64,000 nucleotides of DNA from Azohydromonas aeria (GTDB lineage Bacteria > Pseudomonadota > Gammaproteobacteria > Burkholderiales > Burkholderiaceae_C), in the NCBI RefSeq assembly GCF_009760915.1, contig NZ_VIDQ01000011.1, forward strand, positions 1-64,000, in the 5' to 3' direction. The position numbers and the translations under genes were made by a program. Below are positions 62,751-64,000 of the stretch, piece by piece (position 1 is the first letter of the stretch; every line of letters starts with the position of its first letter). The notes below the pieces were generated by a model. That model saw only the letters and a list, made by a program, of their open reading frames with translations, did not search any database and was not told the origin of the DNA.

Positions 62751-63690
62751 AGGACTGCAACCGCTCGTAGCGACGCTGCAGCAGTTCGCGCGGCTTGAGG
62801 TCCACCACCTGGCGCAGCGCGTCGTTGAGCGCGCGCTTGAGCGTGGCAGCCATGTGGCGCGGGTCGCGATGCGCGCCGCCCACGGGCTCGCTGACGATCT
62901 TGTCGATCAGCCCCAGCGCCTTGAGCCGGTGCGCCGTGATGCCCAGCGCCTCGGCGGCGTCGGAGGCGCGCTCGGCCGTCTTCCACAGGATCGAGGCGCA
63001 ACCCTCCGGCGAGATCACGGAGTAGACCGAGAACTGCAGCATCAGCACCTGGTCGGCCACGCTGATGGCCAGTGCGCCGCCGGAGCCGCCTTCGCCGATG
63101 ATCGTGGTGACGATCGGCACCTCCAGCTGCGCCATTTCGAAGATGTTGCGGCCGATGGCCTCGGACTGGCCGCGCTCCTCGGCGCCAATGCCCGGATACG
63201 CGCCCGGCGTGTCCACGAAGGTGAACACCGGCAGCCCGAACTTTTCGGCCAGCTTCATCAGCCGCAGCGCCTTGCGGTAGCCCTCGGGGCGGCTCATGCC
63301 GAAGTTGCGCGCGGCGCGCTCCTTGGTGTCGCGGCCTTTCTGGTGGCCGAGCACCATGCAGGCCTGGCCGTTGAAACGCGCCAGGCCGCCGACGATCGAC
63401 TGGTCGTCGGCGTAATGCCGGTCGCCATGCAGTTCCTGGAAGTCGCTGAAGATTTCGTTGATGTAGTCGAGCGTGTAGGGACGCTGCGGGTGGCGGGCGA
63501 TCTGCGTGACCTGCCACGGCGAGAGGTTGGCGTAGATGTCCTTGGTCAGCTGCAGGCTCTTCTTCTGCAGCCGCTCGATTTCCTCGGAGATGTCCACGGC
63601 GGACTCGGTCTGCACGTAGCGCAGTTCTTCGATCTTGCCTTCCAGCTCGGCAACGGACTGTTCGAATTCGAGGAAGTGTTTCTTGCTCAT
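62719..63690 (-). CDS. accA: Acetyl-CoA carboxylase carboxyltransferase subunit alpha
   Basis: A 323-residue subunit; with AccD it transfers the carboxyl from biotin to acetyl-CoA for fatty acid synthesis. It shows [119 protein letters not shown] and [13 protein letters not shown], all standard AccA segments at the usual length. Confidence 0.98.
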   Translation of the reverse strand: MSKKHFLEFEQSVAELEGKIEELRYVQTESAVDISEEIERLQKKSLQLTKDIYANLSPWQVTQIARHPQRPYTLDYINEIFSDFQELHGDRHYADDQSIVGGLARFNGQACMVLGHQKGRDTKERAARNFGMSRPEGYRKALRLMKLAEKFGLPVFTFVDTPGAYPGIGAEERGQSEAIGRNIFEMAQLEVPIVTTIIGEGGSGGALAISVADQVLMLQFSVYSVISPEGCASILWKTAERASDAAEALGITAHRLKALGLIDKIVSEPVGGAHRDPRHMAATLKRALNDALRQVVDLKPRELLQRRYERLQSYGRFADTTER

Positions 63691-63719
63691 GAAAGGTTTT
63701 CCTTGCCGGAGAGCGTCAA

Positions 63720-64000
63720 TCAGTATTCAACGGGCACGGGGTCGAGGCTGCGCCACAGGTACCAGGTGGCCACCGAGCGGTACGGCGTCCAGGCATCGCC
63801 CACTTCGCGCGCTTCCGCCCGGGATACCGGCTCGCCGCTGAAATAGTTGAGGCTGATGCCGCGCAGCAGTCCCACGTCGTCCAGCGGCAGCACGTTCGGG
63901 CGCATCAGGTGGAAGATCAGGAACATCTCGGCCGTCCAGCGACCGATGCCGCGCACGGCCACCAGTTCCTCGATGATGGCCTCGTCGTCCATCTGTTGCC
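63720..64000 (-). CDS. DNA-3-methyladenine glycosylase, AlkA/HhH-GPD family (5' end outside the window)
   Basis: The 3' part of the gene; the frame is open to the window edge. Visible are about 93 residues with the helix-hairpin-helix [21 protein letters not shown], then [21 protein letters not shown] containing the catalytic Asp of the HhH-GPD glycosylases, and a C-terminal [17 protein letters not shown] segment. These are typical of AlkA-like base-excision enzymes that remove alkylated purines. It lies 29 bases downstream of the accA start on the same strand, so it precedes accA in the transcription unit. Confidence 0.92.
   Translation of the reverse strand, partial: QQMDDEAIIEELVAVRGIGRWTAEMFLIFHLMRPNVLPLDDVGLLRGISLNYFSGEPVSRAEAREVGDAWTPYRSVATWYLWRSLDPVPVEY

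Overview
This window is very GC-rich chromosomal DNA with dense coding, many GTG starts and many 1-4 base stop/start overlaps. Gene content and order (divergent lptFG / pepA-holC, cbiX-cysB, mltG-tmk-holB-pilZ-tatD, lysC-tilS-accA, nadB and nadA, aceA) point to a betaproteobacterium of the order Burkholderiales, most like the Comamonadaceae. This is inferred from gene families and synteny, not from a database search. Almost everything is housekeeping or catabolic; there is no prophage, transposase or CRISPR array.

Layout. 0-5.5 kb: two tandem paralogues of a membrane-anchored protein with a tiny periplasmic four-cysteine tail (the second has a catalytically dead kinase domain), then moaE, a flavin reductase and an acyl-CoA-dehydrogenase-fold flavoprotein. 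5.6-8.8 kb: clpB behind a heat-shock-type promoter, and a DUF29 gene. 8.9-15.2 kb: nadB and nadA face each other across a lower-GC accessory strip holding small orphan genes, REP-like palindromes, an ion-channel-like protein with an altered filter, and a VapC-type toxin with its antitoxin. 15.3-24.9 kb: an MFS transporter coupled to a ThDP enzyme, a glutamine-rich low-complexity protein, an RraA-family protein, tRNA-Pro, a lone SoxZ-like protein, a second MFS protein, a small HNH protein with an SOS-box-like site that runs into tRNA-Arg, a YfcG-type GST and a FimV-like TPR protein. 24.9-33.5 kb: a PLP aminotransferase, then the lptF-lptG-cbiX-cysB operon divergent from pepA-holC, then an orphan branched-chain amino acid binding protein.

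33.5-42.8 kb: a putative nuclease-fold protein and a six-gene polyamine (putrescine) operon on the minus strand: omega-aminotransferase, puuD, puuA, spuC-like aminotransferase, puuC-like dehydrogenase and a second glutamine-synthetase-like ligase. Together these would gamma-glutamylate, oxidise and deglutamylate putrescine to GABA, or transaminate it directly. 43.1-48.5 kb: a complete mxaRSACKL-type operon (MoxR ATPase, DUF58 protein, two VWA proteins, MxaA- and MxaK-like proteins), with no methanol dehydrogenase structural gene in view. 48.8-64 kb: aceA with a palindromic operator over its promoter, an HSL-type esterase, a GNAT protein, an overlapping TANGO2/DUF4936/ygfZ trio, mltG-tmk-holB-pilZ-tatD-ankyrin, a DUF72 protein, tRNA-Ser, lysC, tilS, accA and the 3' part of an AlkA-family DNA glycosylase.

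The items most worth a second look are the tandem pseudokinase/four-cysteine proteins, the SOS-box-like HNH gene fused into tRNA-Arg, the orphan mxaRSACKL operon, the Q/G/S-rich protein, the TGMGN channel and the flavin reductase plus Glu-less acyl-CoA-dehydrogenase pair.
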